Shown piece by piece: positions 41,605-52,469 of a stretch of 64,000 nt of DNA. A program made the translations under genes and the position numbers. Under the pieces are notes generated by a model. The model worked only from the letters and a program-made list of their open reading frames with translations. It was not told the DNA's origin and did no database searches. This stretch comes from Clostridiales bacterium (GTDB taxonomy: Bacteria > Bacillota > Clostridia > Oscillospirales > Ruminococcaceae): the NCBI GenBank assembly GCA_019423685.1, contig JAHZAY010000012.1, positions 1-64,000 of the forward strand, given 5' to 3'. Each line of letters begins with the position of its first letter. Position 1 is the first letter of the stretch.

Positions 41605-41905
41605 GCGCTGTTTTAAGCTTTATAAAAGAGCATCATTTACAAAAATCGAAGGAGTGAAAAATGGCTCTGTTAGGCCACACTTCGAACTTTGTTGCAAAAA
41701 TACTATAAAGAAGAAAGAAATCGGCATAAAAAGCGTTGTAAAAGGTGTGGGATTTATGGTATAATAAAAGGGCGTTCTAAAAGAAAATCCGCAAGTTTTG
41801 CCCGCTTCAAAAAATGGATTTCGGGAGATCCTCTTTTGGCGAGCACAACTTAGGATAGATGGTCAATTGGGACCGACACCAAACGACATGATGGAGGGAA
41901 TCATC
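41605..41905 (+). promoter_or_regulatory. gyrB upstream region with promoter and a 15-codon frame
   Basis: Promoter TTGTAA (41736-41741), 18 bases, TATAAT (41760-41765). Upstream of it, 41661-41708 is a 15-codon open frame (MALLGHTSNFVAKIL) with GGAG 7 bases before its ATG. The motif GGCATAAAAAGCGTTGTAAAA (from 41723) resembles two copies upstream of dnaA. A 140-base leader precedes the gyrB start. Confidence 0.6.
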
Positions 41906-43861
<1,956 letters not shown>

Positions 43862-43871
43862 GAGAACGGCC

Positions 43872-44468
43872 ATGAAAAAAGAAACTGCACAGCACGCGCC
43901 GGAAAAGCGCACCGTAAACGACTTTGCACACCGCATGACCGCCTCCCTGACCGAACAGGACTTTACCGAGTACGCCATGGCCCACTCGAAGGACCGCATC
44001 AAAAAAGGCAGACAGCGCGCCATTTTGTGGGCAGTGCTGTTCACCGTTCTGGGATGTGTGGCCATCTACCGCGGCGCCTTGGTAGAACAGGGATGGCTGG
44101 CAGATATCTATCTGGTGGCCGGTGTCGTCATGATTGTTTTTCAGATTTTTAACCTGTTCTACAACTATGTGATGTTCCCCATCGCGCTGAAAAACTCGGT
44201 TTCTAAGGAGCTAAAAAAGGACCCGAGTATGTTGATGCCGGTGGAATATGCCTTTGAACCGGATAAAATTGTCAGCTTTGTCGGCGGAAAACACCGCACC
44301 ACCGTTTTGGTAATCGACATTTCTGCCGTTGAACAGCTGCAAAATATTCTGGTCATCTGCGCCAAGGACGGCAGACGGCTGATTTTGCCGCTCAAGGCCG
44401 TTCAAGATGCAGACCCGGTTATCCGCGAGCAGCTACAAAAGCTTTCGTCGGAAAAAATGCGGGGATAA
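43872..44468 (+). CDS. Membrane protein with YcxB-like C-terminus (first of a pair)
   Basis: A 198-residue protein with two adjacent spans (about 50-72 and 77-100) after a charged N-terminus containing FTEYAMAHSKDRIKKGRQRA. The C-terminal about 90 residues (YAFEPDKIVSFVGGKHRTTVLVIDISAVEQLQNILVICAKDGRRLILPLKAV) have the layout of the YcxB-like domain. GGAGAACGGCC precedes the ATG; it starts 10 bases after gyrB, so it is cotranscribed. Function unknown. Confidence 0.75.
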   Translation: MKKETAQHAPEKRTVNDFAHRMTASLTEQDFTEYAMAHSKDRIKKGRQRAILWAVLFTVLGCVAIYRGALVEQGWLADIYLVAGVVMIVFQIFNLFYNYVMFPIALKNSVSKELKKDPSMLMPVEYAFEPDKIVSFVGGKHRTTVLVIDISAVEQLQNILVICAKDGRRLILPLKAVQDADPVIREQLQKLSSEKMRG

Positions 44469-44498
44469 CAACTGAAAAAGAAAAGAGGTTTTAGCAAT

Positions 44499-45140
44499 AT
44501 GGAACCGCTTGATATGGAAAACAAAACGAACCAGCAGCCCCAAACAGAGCAGCAGGTGGAGAACACACAAAGCCTGGAGGCACAGGCAGATCAGACACAG
44601 AGCGTTCAAACAGAAGATGTGCAGCGAGAAGAGGTGCCGGAAGGGTACCGCATCGACTTTACTGCGCGGTACATCGACTTTTTTGAGTCGCTCGAGCAGA
44701 CCGATAAGGCCGACGGCACCAACAAAAAGCCGCGCCGGCTGTTTATCCTGCTGACACTGTTGATGTGCGTGCAGGTTATCGGCTATGCCTACACCGGCAA
44801 CGGATTTATGCTGATCTTTGCCATTGTGTTGGGCGCGATGGCACTGCTGCTGCGCAAAAATTTTCAAAAAGCCAACAAGGCGATTGCAAAAGCCTTTGAG
44901 GAAGAGGGCAATCAGCGGGTGATCGTCGGGGAAAAGAGCCTCTTTTTGAACGAACAGGAAGTGCCCTACAGCGAGATTGGATATGTCTACAAGCTTAAAC
45001 ACTGCTTTTCGATTCTCTATCAGGGGAACCACACCTACGTCCTGCCCAAGGCCGTACTGGAAGAGGAGCAGGCTCAGGAATTTGAGCGGCTGATGCAGCA
45101 AAAGGTGCCGGAAATTTATAGCGACAAAACCAAGAAGTAA
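44499..45140 (+). CDS. Membrane protein with YcxB-like C-terminus (second of a pair)
   Basis: A 213-residue protein. A Gln/Glu-rich N-terminus (1-45) is followed by a short amphipathic part (IDFTARYIDFFESLEQTD), two spans (about 80-115) and a C-terminal domain (VIVGEKSLFLNEQEVPYSEIGYVYKLKHCFSILYQGNHTYVLPKAVLEEEQAQEFERLM) with the same layout as its neighbour's. The two look like distant relatives. It lies 37 bases before gyrA on the same strand. Function unknown. Confidence 0.75.
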   Translation: MEPLDMENKTNQQPQTEQQVENTQSLEAQADQTQSVQTEDVQREEVPEGYRIDFTARYIDFFESLEQTDKADGTNKKPRRLFILLTLLMCVQVIGYAYTGNGFMLIFAIVLGAMALLLRKNFQKANKAIAKAFEEEGNQRVIVGEKSLFLNEQEVPYSEIGYVYKLKHCFSILYQGNHTYVLPKAVLEEEQAQEFERLMQQKVPEIYSDKTKK

Positions 45141-45177
45141 ACCGGCGGCCTGTGTGGAAAGGAAGGAATGAGTTTAG

Positions 45178-47790
45178 ATGAATACATCGGGTGAAAACCT
45201 GACATCGGGCGAGAACCTGATTCAAAAAGATATTGAGCAGGAGATGAAGGATGCCTATCTGGATTACTCCATGTCGGTCATTGCCAGCCGTGCGCTCCCA
45301 GATGTGCGGGACGGTTTAAAGCCGGTACATCGCCGCATCCTGTATACCATGTACGGCAATGGACTGTACCCGGAGCGCGCCTTCCGCAAATGCGCAGACA
45401 CCGTCGGCAACGTGCTCGGTCAGTACCACCCGCACGGCGACGCCTCGGTCTATGATGCGCTGGTGCGTCTGGCACAGGACTTTTCGCTGCGCTATCCGCT
45501 GGTACATGGCCACGGAAACTTCGGTTCGATCGACGGAGACCCTCCGGCAGCTTACCGATACACCGAGGCCAAGATGAGCAAAATTTCGATGCGGATGCTC
45601 ACCGATATCGACAAGGATACAGTAGATTTCCGGCCAAACTACGATGACCGTCTGCAGGAACCGGTCGTTTTGCCGAGCCGTTTTCCAAACCTTTTGGTCA
45701 ATGGCTCAACCGGTATCGCAGTCGGTATGGCCACCAACATCCCTCCGCACAATCTGGGCGAAGTCATCGACGGCGTCTGCTGCCTGTTGGATAACCCAAA
45801 CGCCAGCTTGGAACAGCTGATGAGCCACATCAAAGGCCCAGACTTTCCGACTGGTGGAATTATCATGGGGCGCTCCGGCGTGCGTGCTGCTTATGCGACC
45901 GGCCGTGGTAAAATTATCCTGCGTGCAAAGACCCACATCGAGGAGATGAAGAATGGCCGCGAGCGCATCGTCGTCACCGAGATCCCCTACATGGTCAACA
46001 AGGCGCGCTTGATTGAGCGCATTGCGGAGCTAGTCAAAGAAAAGAAGATCGATCAGATCAGCTACATCCGCGACGAGTCCAGCCGCAAAGGCATGAAGAT
46101 CGTCATTGAATTAAAGCGCGACGCAAATGCACAGATTGTTTTAAACCAGCTGTTTTCCTACACCCAGTTGCAGGACACCGTCGGCGTCATCATGTTGGCG
46201 CTGGTAAACGGCGAGCCAAAGACGCTCACCCTGCACCAGATGTTGGACGAATACATCAAGTTCCAGGAAGAGATCATCACCCGCAGAACCATCTTTGACC
46301 TGAAAAAAGCCAAGGAGCGCGCCCACATTTTGGAGGGCCTGATGACCGCGCTGGATTACATCGATGAGGTCATCTCGATCATCCGTTCCCACTACACTGT
46401 GCAGGAAGGCAAAGTGGTGTTGATGGAGCGCTTTAACCTGGACGATGCACAGGCACAGGCGATTGTCCAGATGCCTTTGGGCCGCCTGGCCGGCCTGGAG
46501 CGCGAAAAGTTGCAGGCCGAGGTCGATGAGCTGCACGCCAAGATTGCCGAGTACAACGCCATCCTTTCCGACGAGAAGAGGGTGCGCGCCATCGTCAAAG
46601 AGGAACTTTTGGAGATCAAAGAAAAGTTTAACGACCCGCGCCGCACCGAGCTTGCTGCTGTGGAGGGAGAGGTTGACATCGAGGATCTCATCCCACAGGA
46701 GGAGTGCGTCGTCACATTGACCCACTTTGGCTATCTCAAACGCCAGCCGCTGGATGTCTACAAGACACAGCGCCGCGGCGGAAGGGGAATCAGCGGCATG
46801 AGCCGCCGCGACGAGGACTTTGTCAGCGACATCTACACCTGCTCCACCCACGACTATCTGATGTTCTTCACCAATAAGGGCAAGGTGTACCGCATCAAGG
46901 GCTATGAGATCCCAGAGGGTTCCCGCACCTCCCGCGGCACCAATGTAGTCAACATTTTGCCGCTGGAGCAGGAAGAGAAGATCACCTGCGTCATCAAGAC
47001 CGGTGACATTGCGGCGGAGGATAAGTATTATGTCATGGTTACCCGCCACGGTGTCATCAAGCGCACCGAGTACAACGCCTACATGAATGTGCGCAAGAGC
47101 GGCCTGATCGCCATCAATCTGGACGAGGGTGACGAGCTGGCGTGGGTAAAGATCACCGACGGCAGCGACGATGTCATCTTGGCGACGAAAAACGGCATGA
47201 GCATCCGCTTTAACGAGCAGGATGCCCGCTCGATGGGCAGAACCGCCCGCGGTGTCAAGGCCATCACGCTGGATGAGGGCGATGAGGTGATCGGCATGGT
47301 TGTTGCCGAGGATAATAAGGATATCCTCACCGTTTCGCGATCCGGTTTGGGACGCCGCACCGATATTTCCGAGTACCGCCTGCAATCGAGAGGCGGAAAG
47401 GGCCTGCGAAACTACTACTGTGACAAGAACGGTCCGGTAGCGGGCTTTGAGAAGGTGGATGACAACAACGACATCATGTTAATTACCGACAGCGGCGTCA
47501 TCATCCGCATTCCGGCCGATCAGATTTCCAAACAGTCCCGTTACGCCGGCGGCGTCAAGGTGATGAAGGTCGATGACCAGACCAGCATCATTGGCATCGC
47601 AGCGGTGGAAAAGGAAGAAGAAGCGGAATCGGACGATACCACCCCTACAGAAGAAAACGGACCTCTCTCCGAGGCGGCAGCAGAGCCAACGAGCGAGACT
47701 GTTTCTGACGCTTTGCCGCAGGGCACCGAGCAGGAGCGCGAGCAGATCGGACGCCTGCTGGATGCAGCTACCCGCGAGGATGAGGAATAA
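45178..47790 (+). CDS. gyrA: DNA gyrase subunit A
   Basis: An 870-residue subunit. Catalytic Tyr128 lies in AAYRYTEAKMSK; the N-terminal VIASRALPDVRDGLKPVHRRILY and the GyrA-box QRRGGRGI are present, followed by six beta-pinwheel repeats. In the quinolone-determining region HPHGDASVYDAL, the residue corresponding to E. coli Ser83 is Ala89. A Glu-rich acidic tail of about 55 residues extends the C-terminus. It is the last gene of the gyrB operon. Confidence 0.97.
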   Translation: MNTSGENLTSGENLIQKDIEQEMKDAYLDYSMSVIASRALPDVRDGLKPVHRRILYTMYGNGLYPERAFRKCADTVGNVLGQYHPHGDASVYDALVRLAQDFSLRYPLVHGHGNFGSIDGDPPAAYRYTEAKMSKISMRMLTDIDKDTVDFRPNYDDRLQEPVVLPSRFPNLLVNGSTGIAVGMATNIPPHNLGEVIDGVCCLLDNPNASLEQLMSHIKGPDFPTGGIIMGRSGVRAAYATGRGKIILRAKTHIEEMKNGRERIVVTEIPYMVNKARLIERIAELVKEKKIDQISYIRDESSRKGMKIVIELKRDANAQIVLNQLFSYTQLQDTVGVIMLALVNGEPKTLTLHQMLDEYIKFQEEIITRRTIFDLKKAKERAHILEGLMTALDYIDEVISIIRSHYTVQEGKVVLMERFNLDDAQAQAIVQMPLGRLAGLEREKLQAEVDELHAKIAEYNAILSDEKRVRAIVKEELLEIKEKFNDPRRTELAAVEGEVDIEDLIPQEECVVTLTHFGYLKRQPLDVYKTQRRGGRGISGMSRRDEDFVSDIYTCSTHDYLMFFTNKGKVYRIKGYEIPEGSRTSRGTNVVNILPLEQEEKITCVIKTGDIAAEDKYYVMVTRHGVIKRTEYNAYMNVRKSGLIAINLDEGDELAWVKITDGSDDVILATKNGMSIRFNEQDARSMGRTARGVKAITLDEGDEVIGMVVAEDNKDILTVSRSGLGRRTDISEYRLQSRGGKGLRNYYCDKNGPVAGFEKVDDNNDIMLITDSGVIIRIPADQISKQSRYAGGVKVMKVDDQTSIIGIAAVEKEEEAESDDTTPTEENGPLSEAAAEPTSETVSDALPQGTEQEREQIGRLLDAATREDEE

Positions 47791-47826
47791 AAATCAATTG
47801 ATCCCTTTGTTCCAGTACAGCTATCC

Positions 47827-47870
47827 AAAGCAGAGGAAAGTTTTGAGAAACTTTCCTCTGCTTTTTTCTT
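47827..47870 (+). terminator. Terminator of gyrA
   Basis: Perfect 17-bp stem AAAGCAGAGGAAAGTTT / AAACTTTCCTCTGCTTT followed by TTTTCTT. Confidence 0.93.
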
Positions 47871-47882
47871 ACCTTTTCGGTA

Positions 47883-47928
47883 CAAAACAAAACCGGCTGC
47901 CGCGCATTGTTTGCGCGGCAGCCGGTTC
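47883..47928 (-). terminator. Terminator of the tepA-ylzJ-ftsK transcript
   Basis: Perfect 15-bp G/C-rich stem AACCGGCTGCCGCGC / GCGCGGCAGCCGGTT, followed on the minus strand by TTGTTTTGT. Confidence 0.85.
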
Positions 47929-47930
47929 TT

Positions 47931-48059
47931 TTATAGTTTTGAATGGTCGGGGTTTACTTTCTTCTGGGAGCCTTTTCTCTTTTTGCCGGTGAACTTTTCG
48001 ATCAGCAAATCGGCTATATCTCCCAGGAACTCAATGCAAAGATCCAGCAGGACAGACAC
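47931..48059 (-). CDS. 42-residue amphipathic, basic-tailed peptide
   Basis: Starts with GTG at 48059, preceded by GGGAGGTG 6-7 bases away, 18 bases after the ftsK stop. Residues 1-24 alternate hydrophobic and acidic positions (VLLDLCIEFLGDIADLLIEK), compatible with an amphipathic helix; residues 25-42 are basic (GKKRKGSQKK). It ends just before a strong terminator, so it fills the 3' end of the ftsK transcript. I do not recognise a family. The strong ribosome site, the tight fit between ftsK and the terminator, and the structured composition support a real gene. Confidence 0.6.
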   Translation of the reverse strand: MSVLLDLCIEFLGDIADLLIEKFTGKKRKGSQKKVNPDHSKL

Positions 48060-48077
48060 AAAAGGCACCTCCCTGCT

Positions 48078-51000
48078 TTAATAGTTGCGCCGGTTGTCCT
48101 CTGCCTTTGCGGCGGCGACCATCTTCATCTCGATCCAGCGCTCCTTGGTGATGAGCACCTGGCGGGGCTTGCTGCCCTCGAACGGGCCGATGATGCCCTT
48201 TTCCTCCATGGCATCCATCAGGCGGGCGGCGCGGGCGTAGCCGAGCTTTAAGCGCCGCTGCAGCATCGAGGTAGAGGCTTGTCCGGTCTCGACCACAATC
48301 TCGATGGCGCTGGGCAGCATCTCGTCCTCGTCCGAGAAGCCGCCGCCGTCCTCCTTATCCTTGCCCTTTTTTTTGTCGGCGACAGCGTGACGGTCGATCT
48401 CCTGCAGAATCTGCTCGTCATAGGTCATCTTCTGGCAGGACTGCTTGATGAATTCGACAATCCGCTCTACCTCCCCGTCGGTGACAAAGCAGCCCTGCAC
48501 GCGGGTCGGCTTGGAGGCGCCGATGGGGGAGAAGAGCATGTCGCCGCGGCCCAACAGCTTTTCCGCGCCGCTGGCGTCCAGGATGGTGCGGGAGTCGATC
48601 TGCGAGGAGACCGCAAAGGCGATGCGGGAGGGGATGTTGGCCTTGATGACGCCGGTGATGACGTCGACCGAGGGGCGCTGGGTGGCGATGACCAGGTGCA
48701 TGCCGGCGGCGCGGGCCATCTGCGCCAGGCGGCAGATCGAATCCTCCACCTCGCCGGGGGCAGCCATCATCAGGTCGGCCAGCTCGTCGATGATGATGAC
48801 GATCTGCGGCATTGGCTTGACGCCGTTCTTTTCGGCAGCTCGATTGAAGCCGGCCATGTCGCGCACGCTGTAGTCCTTAAAGAGCTGGTAGCGGTTGAGC
48901 ATCTCGTTGACCGCCCAGGAAAGGGCACCAGCGGCCTTTTTCGGGTCGGTGACGACCGGAATGAGCAGGTGCGGGATGCCGTTATAGATGCCCAGCTCCA
49001 CCATCTTCGGATCGATGAGCAGCAGCTTTACCTGCTGTGGAGTGGAGTGGTAGAGCATGCTGACGATCAGCGAGTTGATGCATACCGATTTACCGGAACC
49101 GGTGGAGCCGGCGATCAGGGTGTGCGGCATCTTGGCAAGGTCCGCAATGGTCACCTTGCCGGCAATATCTCGGCCCAGGGCAACCGCCAATGGGCTTTTG
49201 GCCTGCTGAAATTCCGGGGAATCGATGATCTCCCGGATCGAGACGGTGCTGATGACCTTGTTGGGCACCTCGATGCCGACGGCGGGTTTATTTGGAATCG
49301 GCGCTTCGATGCGTACACCGGAGGCGGCGAGGTTCAAGGCGATGTCGTCGGCAAGATTGGTGATCTTGCTGATCTTGACGCCGGCAGACGGCTGCAATTC
49401 GTAGCGGGTGACGGCCGGACCGCGGGCAATGTCGATGATGCGGGTTTGTACGCCGAAGCTTTGCAGGGTGGAGACCAGCTTTTCAGCGTTGGAGCGCAGC
49501 TCCTCCTGCAAGTTTTCTTCGTTTGGCTTTTCGATCTCGTTGAGAATGTCGATGGGGGGTGGGGTATAGGGTGGTTCCTCCGGCTCCTCCGGTTCTGGCT
49601 TGTCGACCGAATGGGAGGCGCCCTCCAAACTCATGCCCTGGGCTTTGATCTGCTCTGCCGGGACCTCTATGATCTCATGGGACATCTCTTTGCGCGCAGC
49701 TTTTTGTGGCTCAGGCAAAAGATCGACGATTTCGGGCTCCTGCTCTTGGAGATCCGAGACAACCTGTTCCCCTTGTTGGTCATCCTCCTGTGGCTGTTCT
49801 GTAGCGGTATTCTGACCAAAATGGAAGTCCTCCGGGGCGATGAGGTCGTCCTCTTGAGTTTCGGCATCCTCCCAGGAAAGGCCGGTTTGTTGGACATCTC
49901 CGAGATTTTCCTCGAACAGCTTCATGGTTCGGTTCATCTGCTCGGAGTCGGCCACCGGCTCGACGGGTGCACAAGGCATATTGGACTTTAAGGTGTGGAG
50001 TACCGTTTGATCTTCCTTTGCAAGGGAAGGTTTGCCGGAGGCCACACGGTGAATGAGATCGTCCAGATAGGGCGAATTGACCGGCTCCTCACAGCTGGCA
50101 GTGTCGTCACATCCAGCCGGTTCATCAGGAGAGGAAGCTGCATCAGAGGGCGGATTCCAGAAGGCCTCCGTTCCCACCGCTTCCTGCAATTCGTCTCGCT
50201 GGGCTGCAATCTGACGGCTGCGTTCCTCTTCCTTTTGCTTTTGTTCCGATCGCTCTCGAAAGAGTTTTTCCTTGATGGCGGCGCGGCCTTTGAGCGTCTT
50301 ATCCTGCTGGGCTTGTTGAAGCTGTTGGAGCTGTTCTTCCTTTTTGCGCTTGGCGCTGAAAAAGCTGCTGGGGTTGAAGCCCTCGGTCAAAAGAGGGGAC
50401 TCATCGTCCGGATTTTCCTGATCGGAAACGGGAATATTGATGTTAAAGCGCGGCTTTTCCTTTTCCTGCTCCATCTGTTCCTGGCGCAGCTGGCGCTGTT
50501 GATTGCGGATCTCGGAGTGTGCGACATACACCTCCTCCATCTTTTTCATCGGTTTCTGGGCGGACTGGTAGAGGCCGATGAGCGTCCCTCCCGTGAGCAC
50601 CATGAGCACGACAAACACAAGCAATACCATGGTTACCTTGGCGCCTGTCGGGCCAAACCAATACAGCAGCGGCAATCCGAAGATGCCGGAGACGGCGCCC
50701 CCGCCGTGTCCGTCGATGCCGTTTTGAAACAGGGTGAGGAATTTTTCAATCAAGTTGCCGTTGGGAATGCCGGAACCAAAGACCTGGGTCGCTCCGCTGA
50801 GCAGACAGATCAGCAACATGGTCTGCCATACCTTGTGACCGACTAGTCCCACCGGTTTGTCCAGAGTGGTCATGATGGAGATGTAAAAGAGCAGGGGGGC
50901 AATGAGGTAGGCGCTCCATCCAAACATGCCGAGGAAGAAATTATGTATCCATTTCCAGACGTTTTGTCCCTCCACTAAAGTGGTCGCAAGGATAAAGACT

Positions 51001-51119
51001 GCCACCGCAAAGACGACAATCGCCCAAAACTGCTGGCGGGAGCGTTCTTCGCGGTTTTTCTGTTCCTTTTGACTTGCCGCCGCACTCTTGCTACGGGATG
51101 AAGATTTCTTTGCTGCCAT
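48078..51119 (-). CDS. spoIIIE: DNA translocase FtsK/SpoIIIE
   Basis: A 1013-residue translocase. Four spans lie within about residues 30-170; a long Gln/Glu-rich linker runs from about 200 to 520. The motor domain has Walker A GSTGSGKSV near residue 670 and VIIIDELADLMM as Walker B, plus IATQRPSVDVITG. The C-terminal gamma winged helix (ASTSMLQRRLKLGYARAARLMDAMEEKG) reads orientation sequences. It moves chromosomal DNA through the division or sporulation septum. The tepA-ylzJ genes upstream match the order next to B. subtilis spoIIIE. The start at 51119 follows GAAGGAG. Confidence 0.96.
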   Translation of the reverse strand: MAAKKSSSRSKSAAASQKEQKNREERSRQQFWAIVVFAVAVFILATTLVEGQNVWKWIHNFFLGMFGWSAYLIAPLLFYISIMTTLDKPVGLVGHKVWQTMLLICLLSGATQVFGSGIPNGNLIEKFLTLFQNGIDGHGGGAVSGIFGLPLLYWFGPTGAKVTMVLLVFVVLMVLTGGTLIGLYQSAQKPMKKMEEVYVAHSEIRNQQRQLRQEQMEQEKEKPRFNINIPVSDQENPDDESPLLTEGFNPSSFFSAKRKKEEQLQQLQQAQQDKTLKGRAAIKEKLFRERSEQKQKEEERSRQIAAQRDELQEAVGTEAFWNPPSDAASSPDEPAGCDDTASCEEPVNSPYLDDLIHRVASGKPSLAKEDQTVLHTLKSNMPCAPVEPVADSEQMNRTMKLFEENLGDVQQTGLSWEDAETQEDDLIAPEDFHFGQNTATEQPQEDDQQGEQVVSDLQEQEPEIVDLLPEPQKAARKEMSHEIIEVPAEQIKAQGMSLEGASHSVDKPEPEEPEEPPYTPPPIDILNEIEKPNEENLQEELRSNAEKLVSTLQSFGVQTRIIDIARGPAVTRYELQPSAGVKISKITNLADDIALNLAASGVRIEAPIPNKPAVGIEVPNKVISTVSIREIIDSPEFQQAKSPLAVALGRDIAGKVTIADLAKMPHTLIAGSTGSGKSVCINSLIVSMLYHSTPQQVKLLLIDPKMVELGIYNGIPHLLIPVVTDPKKAAGALSWAVNEMLNRYQLFKDYSVRDMAGFNRAAEKNGVKPMPQIVIIIDELADLMMAAPGEVEDSICRLAQMARAAGMHLVIATQRPSVDVITGVIKANIPSRIAFAVSSQIDSRTILDASGAEKLLGRGDMLFSPIGASKPTRVQGCFVTDGEVERIVEFIKQSCQKMTYDEQILQEIDRHAVADKKKGKDKEDGGGFSDEDEMLPSAIEIVVETGQASTSMLQRRLKLGYARAARLMDAMEEKGIIGPFEGSKPRQVLITKERWIEMKMVAAAKAEDNRRNY

Positions 51120-51232
51120 ATCATCTCTCCTTCTTGTTGCCGGGCGCAATATTCCCTTGCCGGCGTGTGTCTTATGAAAATGCGATGAAGGTTTTTGTTG
51201 GGGATATGTAGCGCGCCGGGCGCGCTGAAATT

Positions 51233-51475
51233 TTATGGGAATGGAAAGGTTTTTGGAATATAGGGTACAGGTTTTGCAGGGGAGAGCTCTTTGCCCAGGA
51301 AATCGGCGGGGTTTGTGGAGATGATGCGCTCCACAAAGAGCTGTCCGTTTTGTACCGTACCCTCGACGGTGCAGGTGGGGGAAAGCTGGATGGTCTGCCG
51401 CGGCAGAACGTCCGGTTTCCAGTCGGCGAACATCTGTTGCATCGCCACAACGGGGGTAATGGAGTGGAGGATCAT
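51233..51475 (-). CDS. ylzJ: YlzJ-like small protein
   Basis: An 80-residue protein beginning MILHSITPVVAMQQMFADW and containing VERIISTNPADFLGKELSPA, the general pattern of the YlzJ-like family. Its ATG overlaps the tepA stop codon (ATGA type), which implies coupled translation. In Bacillus ylzJ likewise sits between tepA and spoIIIE. No function is known. Confidence 0.85.
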   Translation of the reverse strand: MILHSITPVVAMQQMFADWKPDVLPRQTIQLSPTCTVEGTVQNGQLFVERIISTNPADFLGKELSPAKPVPYIPKTFPFP

Positions 51476-52254
51476 TTTGCCTTTGCCCCCTTTGCTTTGT
51501 GCTTTTTGGGAGCGTTGGTTTTGCCCTCGATCATCCCGTACAGGCAGGCGATTGCTTCGCTGAGTCCGCCGAGGTGGTCGATCAAGCCCTCTTCCACTGC
51601 CTTTTCGCCGTCGAGCACCGTGCCGACATCCATCACCAGTTCACCGGTATTCATCATCAAGCGGCGAAAATCTTTCGAGGAGATTTTCGAGTTGTCGGTG
51701 ACAAAGCGCACGATACGCTCCTGCATCCGATCAAAATAGGAGAGCGTCTGCGGCACACCCAGCACCAGCCCGTTCATCCGCACCGGATGGACCGTCATTG
51801 TGGCCGAGGGCGCGATAAACGACTGCTTTGCACTGCACGCCAGCGGCACGCCGATCGAGTGTCCGCCTCCCAATACCAGCGAGACGGTCGACTTTTTCAT
51901 CCCGGAAATTAACTCTGCGATGGCAAGTCCCGCCTCCACGTCTCCGCCGACGGTGTTTAAAATAATCATCAGTCCCTCGATGGAGGGGTCCTGTTCGATG
52001 GCCACTAACTGCGGGATGACGTGTTCGTATTTGGTGGTTTTATTTTGTGGGGGAAGGATATAGTGCCCCTCAATCTGCCCGACAATGGTCAGGCAGTGGA
52101 TGGTGTGTTTTGCCTTAGTCATGGTGACCGAACCGGTTTGCAGAATCTGATGGGTTTGGGTGAGCTCGTCTTCCGACAGTTCCTCCGCAAGCTCTTCGGT
52201 GTCGTTTGCAGCCTGATTGACCGGCTGCATCGGTTGTTTTTTCTTTCGGCCCAT
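51472..52254 (-). CDS. tepA: ClpP-like serine protease TepA (translocation-enhancing)
   Basis: A 260-residue ClpP-fold protein without signal peptide: GLMIILNTVGGDVEAGLAIAELI, the catalytic Ser in GGGHSIGVPLACSA (about residue 131), and His in SATMTVHPVRMNG (about residue 157). The N-terminal 40 residues are basic, then acidic. In Bacillus TepA degrades small acid-soluble spore proteins or aids secretion, depending on the report. The start at 52254 follows GGGAGGTG. Confidence 0.92.
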   Translation of the reverse strand: MGRKKKQPMQPVNQAANDTEELAEELSEDELTQTHQILQTGSVTMTKAKHTIHCLTIVGQIEGHYILPPQNKTTKYEHVIPQLVAIEQDPSIEGLMIILNTVGGDVEAGLAIAELISGMKKSTVSLVLGGGHSIGVPLACSAKQSFIAPSATMTVHPVRMNGLVLGVPQTLSYFDRMQERIVRFVTDNSKISSKDFRRLMMNTGELVMDVGTVLDGEKAVEEGLIDHLGGLSEAIACLYGMIEGKTNAPKKHKAKGAKAK

Positions 52255-52420
52255 TGCCGCACCTCCCTGGAAGGATTCATCTAGTTGAGTATTCTTCCAA
52301 GGTAGTATCTGCAAAGTGCCGCAGATTATACCCCTAAAACTGCTCTTTTTATTATAAACGGAATCGGCGGACGAATCAACCGAAGAAGAGCGGATGATGT
52401 CGCCATTTTTGTAAAGAAAC

Positions 52421-52454
52421 TAAAAAAATTTGCCCATCCACAGGGATGGGCAAA
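52421..52454 (-). terminator. Terminator of the second GNAT gene
   Basis: Minus strand stem TGCCCATCC / GGATGGGCA with a short loop, followed by AATTTTTTTAG. Confidence 0.85.
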
Positions 52455-52469
52455 GTAACAACAAGGCGA

